Source of the DNA: Pollenia angustigena
Taxonomy: Eukaryota > Arthropoda > Insecta > Diptera > Polleniidae
Direction: 5' to 3'
Length of the DNA: 64,000 nucleotides
NCBI GenBank assembly: GCA_930367215.1
Contig: OV884057.1
Span: 265,440,339-265,504,338 of the forward strand
Shown here: positions 11,353 through 23,040 of the stretch, one piece after another
Position numbering within the stretch: the stretch's first letter is position 1
Layout of the letters: each line of letters opens with the position of its first letter
Translations under genes and position numbers: made by a program
Notes under the pieces: model-generated
The model's input: the letters and a program-made list of their open reading frames with translations, nothing else
Database searches by the model: none
What the model was told of the DNA's origin: nothing

Positions 11353-12274
11353 TGATGCCAAGACAATTGAAATTTTTAATAAATATTGTAATTAAGTATA
11401 AGCAGCAAAATAAGAAAGATTTTTTCTTCATAAATGTATTTTTAACTGTAAAATAATTTTTAAAATGTATTTTTAACAAGGTGTTCTCTTAAATGCTCTT
11501 CTCCTGTCCAAACAAGGAGTCGGGGCCCATTTTTGTATTGCTGATTCTTAAAGCAAAAATTATGAGGAATCCAAAAAAAAAAAAAAAATTAGCCGGAAAA
11601 TTTAGGAGCTTCTGTGGAAAATCGGAAAATTTAATTTTCATGTTAAAATTTAAAGGTAAATTTCTAAGAAAAATTAGGTAAATTTTATTTTTCAATTAAA
11701 GCCTGGTTCAATACCTTTCCAACGAGCTATCACTCGTTGCGATCGCTTTAGTAGTTTTTTTTTTAAAACAACCTTCAATGAGGTCCCTTATGAAGAATTC
11801 TTCAATTTTTCACATGACAGTGGTTTACACCACCACTAAACCAGTCACTATAAAAAAAAAAAAAATATGTAGGTACATTATTTTTTGCTGGGCAATCGAT
11901 TGAGACTATTTATTTTAAAATCAGAGAGGGGTCGTCCAAAAATTTGCCAATTTTGATCGTTTTCATATGGAATTGCTCTATATTTTTTCTTATGCATTTC
12001 TTTTCAAATGATAAATATATTTTTAATTATTTTTTATAATATCTAAGCCCACTTGCTGAAATAAATAGAATAAAACGTAACCATATCACTTTTTTTTCAG
12101 AAATAAAATTTCTTGCTAAAAATTTATCATTTCGAACCGATCAATAAAAATTCACTGCAATAAATTGCCTGTGATTTGTAAAATTTAAATATTTGACGAT
12201 TTTGACGAATTTTGTTAAATCTTTTGACGATTTTTTAAGAAAAAAGCATAACAACACTGATTCACACTTTTACA

Positions 12275-12547
12275 TACCCAGTAAAAACTTCGCTTACGTT
12301 TCAAAACGAATAGCTTCTTTAACTCATTGTTTAGTAGCTTTCTTCTATAGCTACATGTATAACAACTTCTATAACTACTTTTTTCTGGATGTATTTAAGT
12401 AAAAAATAATGACTTACTTTTAAATGCGTTCATTTTGGGACATGCTTTGTAAAATTCATTGGTTCTTTCAGTAGAATTGTAAGTAGTGCCTTCATGTTTA
12501 TCTGATTACTCAACACATTATTTTGCAGGCGAAGTTTTTACTGTGTA
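12275..12547. mobile_element. 269-bp MITE flanked by TA
   Basis: CCCAGTAAAAACTTCGC (from 12277) and GCGAAGTTTTTACTGTG (to 12545) are inverted repeats with one mismatch. TA flanks both sides (12275-12276, 12546-12547), as in Tc1/mariner-type elements. The interior is AT-rich and shows no coding sequence. Confidence 0.65.
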
Positions 12548-12724
12548 GTACTTGAGTTTTTGACATGTATTTATACAAAGAGTGTTAACTAGCCTTTATC
12601 AACATCTAAATGCGTTTTTTTTATTTCGGTTTCGGTATTTTAATTATAGCAAATTGTATAACGGTAAATATCGGTTTTACGATTAAAAGAAGCAAAAAAA
12701 AAAAAATTAAAAACAAAGAAATAT

Positions 12725-13420
12725 ATATTTATTAGAGCGACTCACCGCTAAAAGTCGTGGATCATTTCTTTTTTTCCTTCTTAAGTCCTATTTTCATCCA
12801 TACATGATCTAGAAACTAAATCCGCTATCATATTAGAGTTACTACAAAATTGCATTTATGTATATTCCAGAACATCGTGTAAAATGCATATAATTTGCAA
12901 AAATCTAAACTATTTACATACAAAGATGATATACTTGTCAAAAGATACAATTTGATACCCATATTGCCCTATTTAAAACGAAGGGTTACCACCCCATTGC
13001 TTTTTTGCCAAAACGCTAACCAGCACGAATTTCAAAAAAAGCTGAGACACGTATTTAATTAAATCGACTAAAGTTTAAAATATGTTAATTTGGCACTTTT
13101 ATTACAAACAACCCCGAACAAAAAATCCTTAAAAAAAGGACATTGATGATCGTCCTTGGTCAATTGTATATACAGTTGGATGCGCCTTAAAAAAACCTTT
13201 CTTACCATACCCAATTTATATAAGTTGGTAAGGAAACAGATTCTCAAATTGACAAAACATACAAAAATAGACCCTTTTTTAAACTGGTCCAGCTCACGAG
13301 AGGTCAAAGCTAGCCGAAAAATTTAAAATGTCATCTTAAAAAAGTCCAAGGTTCATTTTTAGGAGGGTACATCGAGCACGAATTTTGCTTCCATACAACT
13401 TGAGTCGCTCTAATATTTAT
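12725..13420. mobile_element. 680-bp hAT-like MITE
   Basis: The element is 12733-13412, starting TAGAGCGACTCA and ending TGAGTCGCTCTA, between identical 8-bp duplications ATATTTAT (12725-12732, 13413-13420). The 8-bp TSD points to hAT-type transposition. The duplicated site is AT-rich, so chance identity is possible, but it coincides exactly with the TIR ends. No transposase domain is seen inside; a minus-strand frame of 79 codons is not recognisable. Confidence 0.75.
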
Positions 13421-15817
13421 ATACACATATGTATGTATATATGTGTGTTTTTATTATTCATATATACATGTATTTATATGTATATATTTATTAATTTCAA
13501 CTAAAAATATTGTAATCACAATAAAAATGCTTGTCATGCTGGCAAATTCACTCGTGTACATGTGCTGGATGTAAGTTAACCATCATATTTAAATTTCTGG
13601 ATCTTTCATCTAAGGTCGTCGGTGTCACACATAGAAACACATTTTCACTAGTACTGCCACAATGCTTGATGAGTATTTTGATAAGTGTATTTGGCTGACG
13701 AAATGTTTTTATACTTGAACTTTTGTACTATAAACTGTCAAACACCACACCTTAAATATGTGACGTCCTATCATTATGAACAAAACAATAACAGCGTTGC
13801 AATCATAGAGCGTCAAGTCAACAACATATTTTTCATTAGCACATAAGTTGAAGCTTTTATTTTTTTTCTACTTGAACTGGTATAAAACCGGTATTAAAGA
13901 AAACGGTATACGTTTACCGGTATTTTATGCAAAAAACTAATTAAGGTATCGGTATCAATTCCAATATTCAATTAAAACGGTATCGGTATCGGTTGCCAAC
14001 CTTGCCTTAACGTTATTAATTTAAGAGGGTCAGTTCTAGACCAATTAGCACAAACACTAATAATACTAAAATATTACTTAAAGCAAAAAAAATTCCAACT
14101 TAAACTTTGATCCTAATATCTCTCCTTTAAAAAATAGATATTGTGCTTTGAATGCATATTTTTGCATATATCGCTGATATTTACATAGGCTTTTCGTTCT
14201 CTTACAATGTATTTTGTAGCTTTTATTTTGAATAGATGCATTAAAATATTCATTGATATCCAAGATATTTCAACGCCGTTATTATAGTTACAAAGCTAAA
14301 TATTTTGCGGCTACGCGATTTTTCGCTTAAGCAGATTTTGTTTAAAGTAAACAAAAGGTCCTTGAAAGTCGTTCAAATAAATACAGAAAAATATTTCATT
14401 GCAATTAAGCGATTTTTTTGAATTGAAAAGCGTTCGCTTATCCGAATTCGACTAGATGGAGTTATTTGAGACCAGAGTTGGTATAAAACTGGTATAAACT
14501 TCTTACCAACAAGCAGTAATTATTCTTAGGAATAATTTTATTTTAAGTACTTAGTAACAATTTTAAAGCAGTAGCTTTAAAGGACCTCTCATTAAATAAA
14601 ACATTGATGCTATAACATCATTAACACAGATCTAATTTAATGATTTGGAAAATGTGTTTTAAACATTTTGCGAAGATAAAAAGGTGCTTTAGACTTGTAA
14701 CCAGTTGGAATAGAGATATCTTAGGGCAACCAACTCAACCATTGTTTGTCAACGCCAGTACAATTATCTCTTCAACATAAAAAAGCAGTTGTTTATTATT
14801 TTGAATGTTTGGAGAAATACTTAGAAAAATAAAGAAATCGATTTATTGTTCCACAATTTTTCAACATAGTGCTCATGGAAAATCATAAACAAATACGACA
14901 ATCAACAATGTTGACCAAACGGCGGTAATTGAAATAAAAACAACTGCTCTATTTCTATTATTGTTGCCAATTGTACTCGAAATGGCCATCGAGCGGTCCA
15001 GAAGAAAATAGAATAACTATAATGAATCTCTCTATTAGGCAACACCCTCAATCAACTAAAGTGCATATATGCAGCAACATTTTATAAAGGTTTAAAACTG
15101 TTTTCCAAAAATTGCTAAAAGCCCAGGTGCAAAAAAATTTTCTCTTTAAAGAATTTTAATTGTTTGATTTGAAATGAAGAATAACTTGCCGGAAAAAACG
15201 AGAGTTGAGACACATGATAAAACACATGCTGGTCATTGATAAAAGTACAAAAATATGTTTGTGATTTATAGCCAAGTTCATGGGGAACAATTCACAACAA
15301 AAAATATGTTTTAAAATATAAAAACACATAGTTTTAAACACTTTCCTGTATAATTCTACCAACAAAGTGTAGGAGTCCTGCACTCAAACTATTAAACAGC
15401 ACAATCCAACAAAATGAGTTTTTGTTATTATCCCAGCAAGCATTTGGAAGATCATGTAAAAGTAGAAGCGACTGGACGTTACTTCTACTCCACTTCTGGA
15501 CGAAATTTTTTTTATCCAATATACATTCTCTTTTTATAAAATTGCAAATACTTCTTAAAATTAATTTAAGAACTCAAATAAAAATTTTCTTTGTAGTAAT
15601 TAATTTTGTGATTTCTGCTTTTGTAAGTTAAATTGCAATGATTTTGGTATTATTTTAAATATCAATCCAATTTTTTTAAATAAATAATTAGGTAATTGCT
15701 TTTAAGGATTGTGAGGATTGTGATCCCTGCGAAGCCTTGTAAGTTCTCAAAAATATATCATTATCAGTCTTTCGAATTTAATTATGTTGTATATTATTTG
15801 TAAAAGCAATTATTTGT
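13421..15817. other. No gene; remnants of GGTATCGG-rich repeat
   Basis: Runs of GGTAT/CGGTATCGG occur around 13880-14000, with weaker ones before at 12625-12685 and in a distant fragment at 46380-46445. They look like subterminal DNA of an old hAT-like element ending near GGTTGCCAACC (about 13990-14000), but no matching left terminus was found. The remaining 1.8 kb shows no recognisable coding sequence. Confidence 0.35.
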
Positions 15818-17338
15818 ATTGCAACTAGGGTATTCATTTAATCGACCTTTTGCTTTAATCGGTTTATCGCTCGATTAATTAACCGAGGTTTTGGTTTAAC
15901 CGGTTAATAATCGGTTAATTTAGTTTTTGATCGGTTAACCGATTAATAAAGTTTTTTTTTATAAATTAAGTAATTTTAATATATTAAAATGCATTAATTG
16001 CTTATTATGTATTTGCAGTTTATAAGTAAAAAAAAAAACAATAAAATACCAAACATAACAATTCTTGAACTAAAACGAGCAAACAAAAAATAAACAATTC
16101 ATAAATATGTAATATGCATTTTCCAATTAATGCACAAGGTGTGGTATCAAGTCATATCGTCATAATATCCTAAATAAAATTTAAAATTTTTAAAGTAAAT
16201 ATTTCAAACAAAATAAAAATTGTAATGCTGTGTTCATTGATTTGTCACAACTGTATTTTTTAATTCAAAATATAAGCAGTAACTTACAGCAGTCATATAG
16301 TTGGCTTAATATGCAAACCTGCTAACTCACTTTCAGCACATTTTACAGGAGAGAAAAACAACTTTTTATTTTTCCTATTTGAAGCTTGATAGAAAATTAA
16401 AATTTCAGTCAAGACTTACACACTTCAAGACTTAAATAGAAGAAAAACTACATGCTGGTCGACGAGGCGTATCTTTCTCTACCACACGGCATCAAAATCT
16501 CAATTTACATAAAAAGTGGATTTAGAAGGTTTGCATATTAATCCGACGATATATATTTCCTGTAATTATTTATGACTACCTTGTGAATCCCCCAAATATT
16601 CACATATTTATACAAAAATAAACTGAGATAATTTTATTAGTTATTTCAATAGTTAAAGGAGATCTTATAAAATAATCTTTAAAAAAAGTTATTTATTTTA
16701 AATGTTTAGGATTAAAGCGACTCTTTTCTTTCGTTTAACAAAATTTGACTTGGAAAATATTATTTCACTTATCGTAGATGAATGTCTAATTTCTCAGTCC
16801 TTTTCCAGGATTTCTCTAAACATGTAAAATACTCCATTATGCCATTAAAGTTGTTTTAAATTTTTAACACTTCTAATTGTTTCGGTTAATTCTGTTAAAA
16901 AACATCCCAAAAAAGTAAGTAAAACAAAAAAAGGTGTTGACAATCAAATATTTAACCCATTTTTCGCCACATTCTTGTTGATCGATGATGAAGATAAAAA
17001 ACATTGAAAAATATTGTAATTTTAGTCATCGGTCGGCGGAAAATAGGTTAAACTGCGATAACTGAACACGTTCTTTGTTTGTATTAAAAAATATTTTCTA
17101 AACAAATACATTTTGTATATGAGACGAAACAAATAATTAAAAACACAAAAAAAATATGTTATAATACTACAAAATATTGAAAATTTTGTTACTTCGGTTA
17201 ATCGGTTAATCGACTGAAATTAACCGGTTTAATCGTTAATCGAAAAAAGCCAATTTGAAATTTACCGATCAGTTAATCGGGTAGTAATTAATCGGTTAAC
17301 CGGTTGACGGTTAACCGAATGAATACCCTAATTCCAAC
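15818..17338 (-). mobile_element. hAT element E1, degenerate
   Basis: The element is 15826-17330 (1,505 bp), starting TAGGGTATTCATTTAATCG and ending with GAATACCCTA. It is bordered by 8-bp duplications ATTGCAAC and ATTCCAAC (one mismatch). Both subterminal regions are filled with ATCGGTTAATCG/TTAACCG motifs in mirror orientation. The minus strand at about 16650-17000 aligns by eye with the hAT transposase C-terminal remnant of copy E2 (23041-23493), for example GATCTTATAAAATAATCTTT in both, but its frame is destroyed. It is the same family as 22110-23809. Confidence 0.85.
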
Positions 17339-17486
17339 CTCAATTTATCTCTTTTACCAATCGTCAAAGAAAGTTTTTTTTTTCTTTGCTAATAGTACAA
17401 AAGAAGACCTTATCTAACCATTCATGCGCTAAAGGCCTCAATAATAAATAATATATATAAAAAAATATATATTTATTAAAAAGTGT

Positions 17487-17879
17487 AAATGAAATCCCAG
17501 TAAAAAATATAGGGTTTTTTGAAGCACTTAAGAGAAAATGCGCATAATCGAGCGCTTCAATAACAGAGCTTTTATGCAGTAGTAAACGAAATAGAATAAA
17601 ATATACAAAACAGCTGCTATTTTAGTGCTGACAACAAAGACGGTTTTAATGCAAAAAATTAAAATATATTATGGTTTACGAAAATGATTGAAAAAAGGCA
17701 TTTAAAGAAGTAAAAGCAAAACATTAATGAATATGTTTATATAGTTAGCCCCTAAAAAGCACTTTAGGACTGCTTTGTAAATCATGATTCCGATCAGCAG
17801 GTTTGGAGCGATTTGCGGTATGAATTCATATAAAAAACCTGCTCCTTTGTGCACATTTTTTACTGGGATATAAATGAAA
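17487..17879. mobile_element. 377-bp MITE of family G, copy 1
   Basis: TCCCAGTAAAAAATAT near 17495 faces ATTTTTTACTGGGATAT (to 17871). Direct repeats AAATGAAA (17487-17494 and 17872-17879) flank it, consistent with an 8-bp duplication, though the right terminus has two or three extra bases. The inner motif GCGCATAATCGAGCGCTTC recurs inverted at 30775-30805. No coding sequence. Confidence 0.65.
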
Positions 17880-19594
17880 TTAACATTTAATTTTTTTTTT
17901 ATATATAGAATATGAACATCTTAATCTAAGAATAGAATTAAACAGATCCCAGCCAATGCTTAAAGTTTAAACCTTCAACATGGTTTTAATTATAAACGTA
18001 AGTTCAAATTCCGAGAAACTGAATCGCAGAGCCATTATTAAAACTTGACGTTATTTAAAGGTAGGATTTCATCGGAGTATAAAGAGTTGTTGATAATTAG
18101 CAGTGGTAATTTTTTTAAATTTATTAAAATATTTGACTTTTTTACTTTTAAAAACCCTTTTTTCCATATACTTTTTAAAGAAAGAGGAAAATAATATTTT
18201 AGGTTAATGTAATTGTAAGAAAAAAAATAAATATTATTTGTATATAAAAATATACACATTAAGTATGATGAAAATTAAGCAACTTATATCCTATAAAAAA
18301 AAAGACCAAATCAATGTGTGAAAAATCGCCCCGAAATTTTTCCAAACAAATCTCGAGTGATTTTGCATAAGAAATATCACTCTATTTTTGGCCAATTTTT
18401 CGTTATTTTGGGCTATAATTCACTTTAACCTTTGTTTACAAAAAATGTTTCGGCGATTTTTCGTTTTCTTATTGTTCAATGAGATTGTAAAAAAGAACGG
18501 CTGTAAGATCAGTTAAACAAAATATTCAGTACTTGATATATTATTATTCATTAAAATCCCGAATTCAACACTTTTTATGAAACTCTGCGATAACAAATGC
18601 TTGTAGGGTTTAAAGGATATCCTTTTGTTTGCACTCTGTTAATAGTGCAAGACAATAATTAATGCACATTTATTTTGTGTGTGCGCATGTGTTGAGTAAG
18701 AGAAAGAGAGAGAGAGAGGAAGAAAAAATGTCAATATAAGGTGAGATCGTACACACTTTTGGCACACTCAACAACCTCATATGTCGAAAAAAGAACAATA
18801 AACACCGAACAAGGACTGAGCCTAGGCAAGTGTATGTTGGACATTTCAAAAATAGAAACCAAACGAAAATCTTCACTCAATTCACTTGTATCAGCCCTTA
18901 AATTTACCAATGTCATTTCCACCCCTACATATAAGACTGACCCTTGCCTTAATCAATCCTCGGAAAATATTAAATGACCCTTTTGTTTTACAATTATAAA
19001 ATTTAGAAAATAAATACAAATTCTTTTATGTGATCTGATATATAAAACAGTTTAGGCGGTTTTTAACGTTTCTTTATAATAGATGCGTTAGTAAGATCGT
19101 TCATTGTTCACTTTCTGACAGAAAACTCCCCTCTACATTTGTGTTCAAATTCCACATTTCTTCTTAAACCATTTACTTACTTAGTAATTCTTGTGTAAGT
19201 CGTGGGTGTTTTTAAATTTGAAACATTATTTCTTCTGCTCTTGTTCACTTTTAAAGGGTCGAGCGAAAGTGGTGATTGTTTTATTAACGGCTTTTTGTTC
19301 TTGTTGAAAATTTATGTTTTCACTGAAATTGAGATGACATTTGACTCGTGGTTGAAAACTGTTTCCTTAATGGATATTTGTCATAAAAACTAGTTGTACT
19401 TAAACTTTCAAAATGCATTTTTAAATGGGCAATTAAGTAAGATATTAACAAGAAGTGATTAAATAGTATTGAGTTCATAATTCTGATTACCTTACAAAAA
19501 AAAAAAAAAAAAAAAAAATACTTTCTTTTTGTACAGTGAGGCCCGGGCCTAGGGCGGCATAATTTAAAGGCGCCAAAATTTAATTTAAAGAATG
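17880..19594. other. No gene recognised; hairpin and GA microsatellite
   Basis: GAAAAATCGCCCCGAAATTT (from 18320) faces AAATGTTTCGGCGATTTTTC (to 18467), a possible MITE of about 150 bp without a clear duplication. A GA microsatellite lies at about 18700-18720. A plus-strand frame of 78 codons (18741-18977) shows no recognisable motif and is probably chance. An A-run of about 22 bases lies at 19497-19518. Confidence 0.35.
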
Positions 19595-20105
19595 TAAAGC
19601 TCGATTCACCCATGCGTTTTGAACAAATTTTTGTCCGGACAAAATTTTTTTTATATTGAGTTTGACGTTTTACTTTTGAGAGAGAGAGCAATGAATTTGT
19701 TCGGAACGTTTTTTCTTGAAGGCTCAGTTAGTCTTTACTTTCTGTTCTGTTACGAATCAGCTGATTGGTTTTTGTTATTAAAAAACCTGTGAAATTGATT
19801 AGTTTTTCTGTTCTGTTGCGGTTCAGTTTGTTAAAATCAAAAAATTGATAAGTTATTGTAAGTGACAGCAAAATAAATAATAAAAAATACATATTTATGT
19901 TGAAATAAACAATTTTTTGATTTTAAGAATTTATAAAATTTAATTTCTTCAAATTTATTTGTATTAAAGTGATTGAAATGAAACAATGGGCGGTCCAAAA
20001 CTAATAAATTTGTCATAAATGGCTGATAAGTTGCTACAGAAAAAGTAACTATTTCAATTTCGAAACATAACGGCACGGAACAGAACAGAAACAGAAAGTG
20101 AAGAC

Positions 20106-21238
20106 TTAAGGCTCAGTTAGGCGAACGTTGCTGTACCGTATCTGTACTGTATCCATCAGCTGTTCGCTTTTTGTTATATGAAAACCAATACAAAAGCTTA
20201 CCGAAATGCAATGTACCGTAGTTGCAACGTACCAATCTGTATAAAATAGAATTTCATGCCGTTGTTACGTAACATTTGTAAGACAGTGATGGGCGGCTTG
20301 TATGTTACATTGAATGCGGGTAATTTTATCTTTTTTTTGGTACTTTTTTCAGTATATCTATAGAATTGCGACAAAACAACTTACAATACAACATAATTCA
20401 TAATATACAAATATACCTATGTTTAGATGTTTAAAATAAACAAATGCATATACACATACAATGGAAATGTGAAACATATAAAAGACTTTAAATGGTATCA
20501 AAACCTTGTTTGTTGTATGCACATTTACAATATATGTTTGCTAAAAATTTATATATGCTAAAATACAAATTTATTTATTGTAAATCTATAACATAAATAT
20601 TAAATTATTAACATTTTTTACATACACAAAATACTTTTTTAATACCATTTAAATCACGTGGTACCTTTTCTGCACAACGGTCACCATTTAAACATTTTTG
20701 ATTCCCATCACTGTGTGTTTTGTTTTATGTATACCATTGTTTTTTGTTTATGTATGGGAAAACATATGACACGTTTTTAAACGTCCCTGCAAATAAAATT
20801 GGACCACCTGATCCATTTTGATAAAATGGACTACTCCATGGACTGGTCCGATGTAATGCAAGCATGGACCATGTCATTGTTAAAAAGTGTTTGTAGTGAG
20901 ACGACATGTCTTCGTTTTTTAACGACATGCTTTCGTTTTTAAACGACTTCAAAACTAATCCTCTTGTGTACACCATGGAGTAGTTTTAAAACTACTCCTT
21001 AGTGGTCTAAAGGTGGGTTATATGGTCCTCTCCTAGGACTTCGTAATGTTAAATAGACCAGGTTTTTTCCATACGTTTGGGTTAGTTTTGGACTAGTCCT
21101 AGTCCCTTGTGGACTACTCTTTACACGCGTGTTTGGACTGGTCCTATTATTTGCAGGGGTTCTATAAGTGCACCAACGTGCTTACAGTACGGTGCGGTAC
21201 ATTACGGGTACAGCAACGTTCGCCTAACTGAGCCTTAA
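20106..21238. mobile_element. Element B, TTAA-flanked TIR element
   Basis: The element is 20110-21234 (1,125 bp). It starts GGCTCAGTTAGGCGAACG and ends with the exact reverse complement, flanked by TTAA on both sides (20106-20109, 21235-21238). TTAA duplication is the piggyBac signature, though the termini are not of the CCC type, so the superfamily remains open. It inserted near the right end of element A and later received MITE C1. No coding sequence is recognised. Confidence 0.7.
20785..21158. mobile_element. MITE C, copy 1 (374 bp, uninterrupted)
   Basis: Starts CCCTGCAAATAAAATTGGACC-like (the first 12 bases are CCCTGCAAATAA) and ends TATTATTTGCAGGG. The interior has several GGACTAGTCC/GGACTACTC motifs in both orientations. 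Copy 2 at 54617-55943 is closely similar and has exactly the same length once its own insertion is removed. It lies inside element B. No coding sequence. Confidence 0.8.
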
Positions 21239-21392
21239 TTCTGCCTTGAATTGGTTTAATTTTAATTCTTGTGCCGAACAAAATGAACTGAGATGCCACT
21301 TTTTTCAATTTGTACATAAAAGTTGAATTGAGCTGCCACATATTAAACTTTTCGTTTTGTGCTGAATAATTAAAAAAAAAAATTAAACAAAA

Positions 21393-21680
21393 ATGGATGT
21401 TAAAGAAAATATTGCCCTGAAACTTATTGAGGAAACAAAAAATCCAGGAAGAGAATGTATTTATGATATAGGAAATCGTTCATATAAAAATACTTTCGAA
21501 AACAAAATATATGGACGGAAATAGAAAAATCGATTGGAATTGGTCGTAAGTAAATTTTAAATGGTAAATTTTAATATATTTTAACATAATGTTTACCAAT
21601 TATTGTAGGAAGTGAATGTTAATTATTTATTAACGATTCCACGTCATGAAAACGCATCTCAGGAACAAGTGTGTGGAAAA
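21393..21680 (+). pseudogene. MADF-domain protein fragment (DNA-binding), two exons, broken
   Basis: ATG at 21393 opens a frame with IALKLIEETKNPGRECIYD, then NRSYKNTFENKIYG. A one-base shift leads into WTEIEKSIGIG (from 21512). The pattern LIE...CIYD...SYKN...WxEI...IGI is the first two-thirds of a MADF domain (Adf-1 type, DNA-binding, nuclear). GTAAGT at 21546 and a TTATTGTAG acceptor ending at 21608 bound a 63-bp intron of fly size. The downstream exon (from 21609) keeps no clear third helix. Such proteins are either host MADF-BESS factors or the accessory DNA-binding protein of Harbinger elements; the TAA-flanked surroundings favour the latter. It cannot be functional: it has a frame shift, an early stop, and no C-terminal part. 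A second copy lies 371 bp downstream. Confidence 0.6.
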
Positions 21681-22137
21681 CATTGCTATTCTTTTTACTT
21701 TCAACCTTTTTTGGTAAATTTGTTTTGCTAGTAAATGGGTTCTATGTAGGGTATTCATTTAACCGGGATGTTAAAGAAAATATTGCCCTGAAACTTATTG
21801 AGGAAACAAAAAATCCAGGAAGAGAATGTATTTATGATATGGGAAATCGTTCATATAAAAATACTTTCGAAAACAAAATATATGGACGGAAATAGAAAAA
21901 TCGATTGGAATTGGTCGTAAGTAAATTTTAAATGGTAAATTTTAATATTTTTTAACATAATGTTTACCAATTATTGTAGGAAGTGAATGTTAATTATTTA
22001 TTAACGATTCCACGTCATGAAAACGCATCTCAGGAACAAGTGTGTGGAAAACATTGCTATTCTTTTTACTTTCAACCTTTTTTGGTAAATTTGTTTTGCT
22101 AGTAAATGGGTTCTATGTAGGGTATTCATTTAACCGG
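21396..22137 (+). repeat. 371-bp recent tandem duplication
   Basis: 21396-21766 and 21767-22137 are nearly identical; I see about two or three differences, for example TATGATATA against TATGATATG. Each unit holds the MADF fragment, its intron and the first 20 bp of hAT element E2 (TAGGGTATTCATTTAACCGG). So the duplication happened after E2 had inserted. The junction shares only a GGA-type microhomology. The second unit has an in-frame start upstream (21671) by chance readthrough. Confidence 0.9.
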
Positions 22138-22257
22138 GCTTTTGATTTAATCGGTTAATCGCTCGATTAATTAACCGAGGGTTTTGTTTAATCGGTAAAT
22201 AATCGGTTAGTTTTGTAATTGATCGGTTAACCGATCAATAAAGTATTTTTTTATAAA

Positions 22258-22630
22258 TTATGTAATTTCATATTTAGCTTTTATTTGACCTTTTTTAATT
22301 TAATAACTGTTTTATTTTTAAATCAAGCTCTAGGTCTTTTTAATATTAAATTATCTATTTTCAAATAAATAAATAAATAAATAAATAAATAAATGAGCCG
22401 TTTATTTTGAAAGTGGCATAAGCCATTTCGGTTTTTATGTCGAGATACATATTTAAGGGTTTGCGTTTTAACATGTTTAAAAATATGGATGCTAACTTTC
22501 GAGAAGATTCACGATTTGATACATCATGATAATGATATTTTTCTCAGTATTTATTTATAAACGGCTCAAATAATTTAATATTAAAAAGACCTAGAGCTTG
22601 ATTTAAAAATAAAACAGTTATGTAATTTCA
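22258..22630. mobile_element. Foldback insertion inside E2 with 13-bp flanking repeats
   Basis: TTATGTAATTTCA flanks the insert on both sides (22258-22270, 22618-22630). Element E1 has one similar site (ATTAAGTAATTTTAA, about 15965-15980), so the insert is extra. Arms of about 52 bp, containing CAAGCTCTAGGTC and its complement, face each other (about 22304-22356 and 22565-22617). A 13-bp duplication is unusual for a cut-and-paste element and more typical of target-primed insertion. The interior holds an AAAT microsatellite (22363-22394). Confidence 0.7.
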
Positions 22631-23040
22631 ATTAAAAAAAATGAAAAATTATTTATTATTTGCAGTTTAGTAGTAAAAAAAAAACAATAACATAACAATA
22701 CGTGAACTAAAACGAGCAAAAAAAAAAAAATAATTCATAACTCTGTAATACATATTCGGCCACTTTCTGTAAATAGAAATGACGTGAAATTGAAATCGAT
22801 GGAGATTTTAAGTTAAATTTTTTTTAAATGAACGTAGCTTTTCCTGATTTCAAAAGTAAAGATATGTGGTCCTCAAAGTATGAGGTAATGAAAAAGAAAT
22901 AATTTTACAATTTTTAAACACAGGATAGAATAAAAAACTTTTTTATTTTCAGTTTTACGTGATTTCGCTTTCCAAAACAAGGCCGATTATGTATTTATTA
23001 AAAAAAACTTTGAGATCATGTTATTAGTAATTTAAATAGT

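Larger units (their letters stand above)
8334..11982 (+). mobile_element. 3.6-kb DNA transposon with TIRs of about 550 bp, possibly Sola-like
   Basis: The element is 8338-11978 (3,641 bp). The left end starts GAGCAATTCCATATGAAA, and the right end is its near-exact reverse complement. Similarity continues inward for about 550 bp (8338-8888 against 11419-11978) with few differences, including matching homopolymer tracts. Both ends are flanked by TATA (8334-8337, 11979-11982), a plausible 4-bp target duplication, although it is palindromic and so only weak evidence. The interior carries one transposase gene and a smaller palindrome. Four-bp duplications and the transposase type would suit the Sola superfamily, but I cannot confirm that placement. 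The high similarity of the TIRs and the few defects in the gene suggest a fairly recent insertion. Confidence 0.85.
19721..21247. mobile_element. Element A, inverted-repeat element split by element B
   Basis: GGCTCAGTTAGTCTTTACTT (from 19721) faces AAAGTGAAGACTTAA (to about 20109), and both arms continue with TTCTGTTCTG blocks. The right terminus is continued after element B: removing B and one TTAA gives GAAGACTTAATTCTGCCTT, similar in reverse complement to the left end. The family is not identified, and its own target duplication was not found. Confidence 0.5.

Noticed and set aside
13860..14005. Complete hAT element in the GGTATCGG-rich DNA
   Set aside because: Only a right-end-like GGTTGCCAACC was seen; no left terminus or 8-bp duplication could be found.
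19320..19691. Minus-strand frame of 123 codons
   Set aside because: It runs across the left TIR of the element at 19598 and through a long A/T run, so it is a chance frame.
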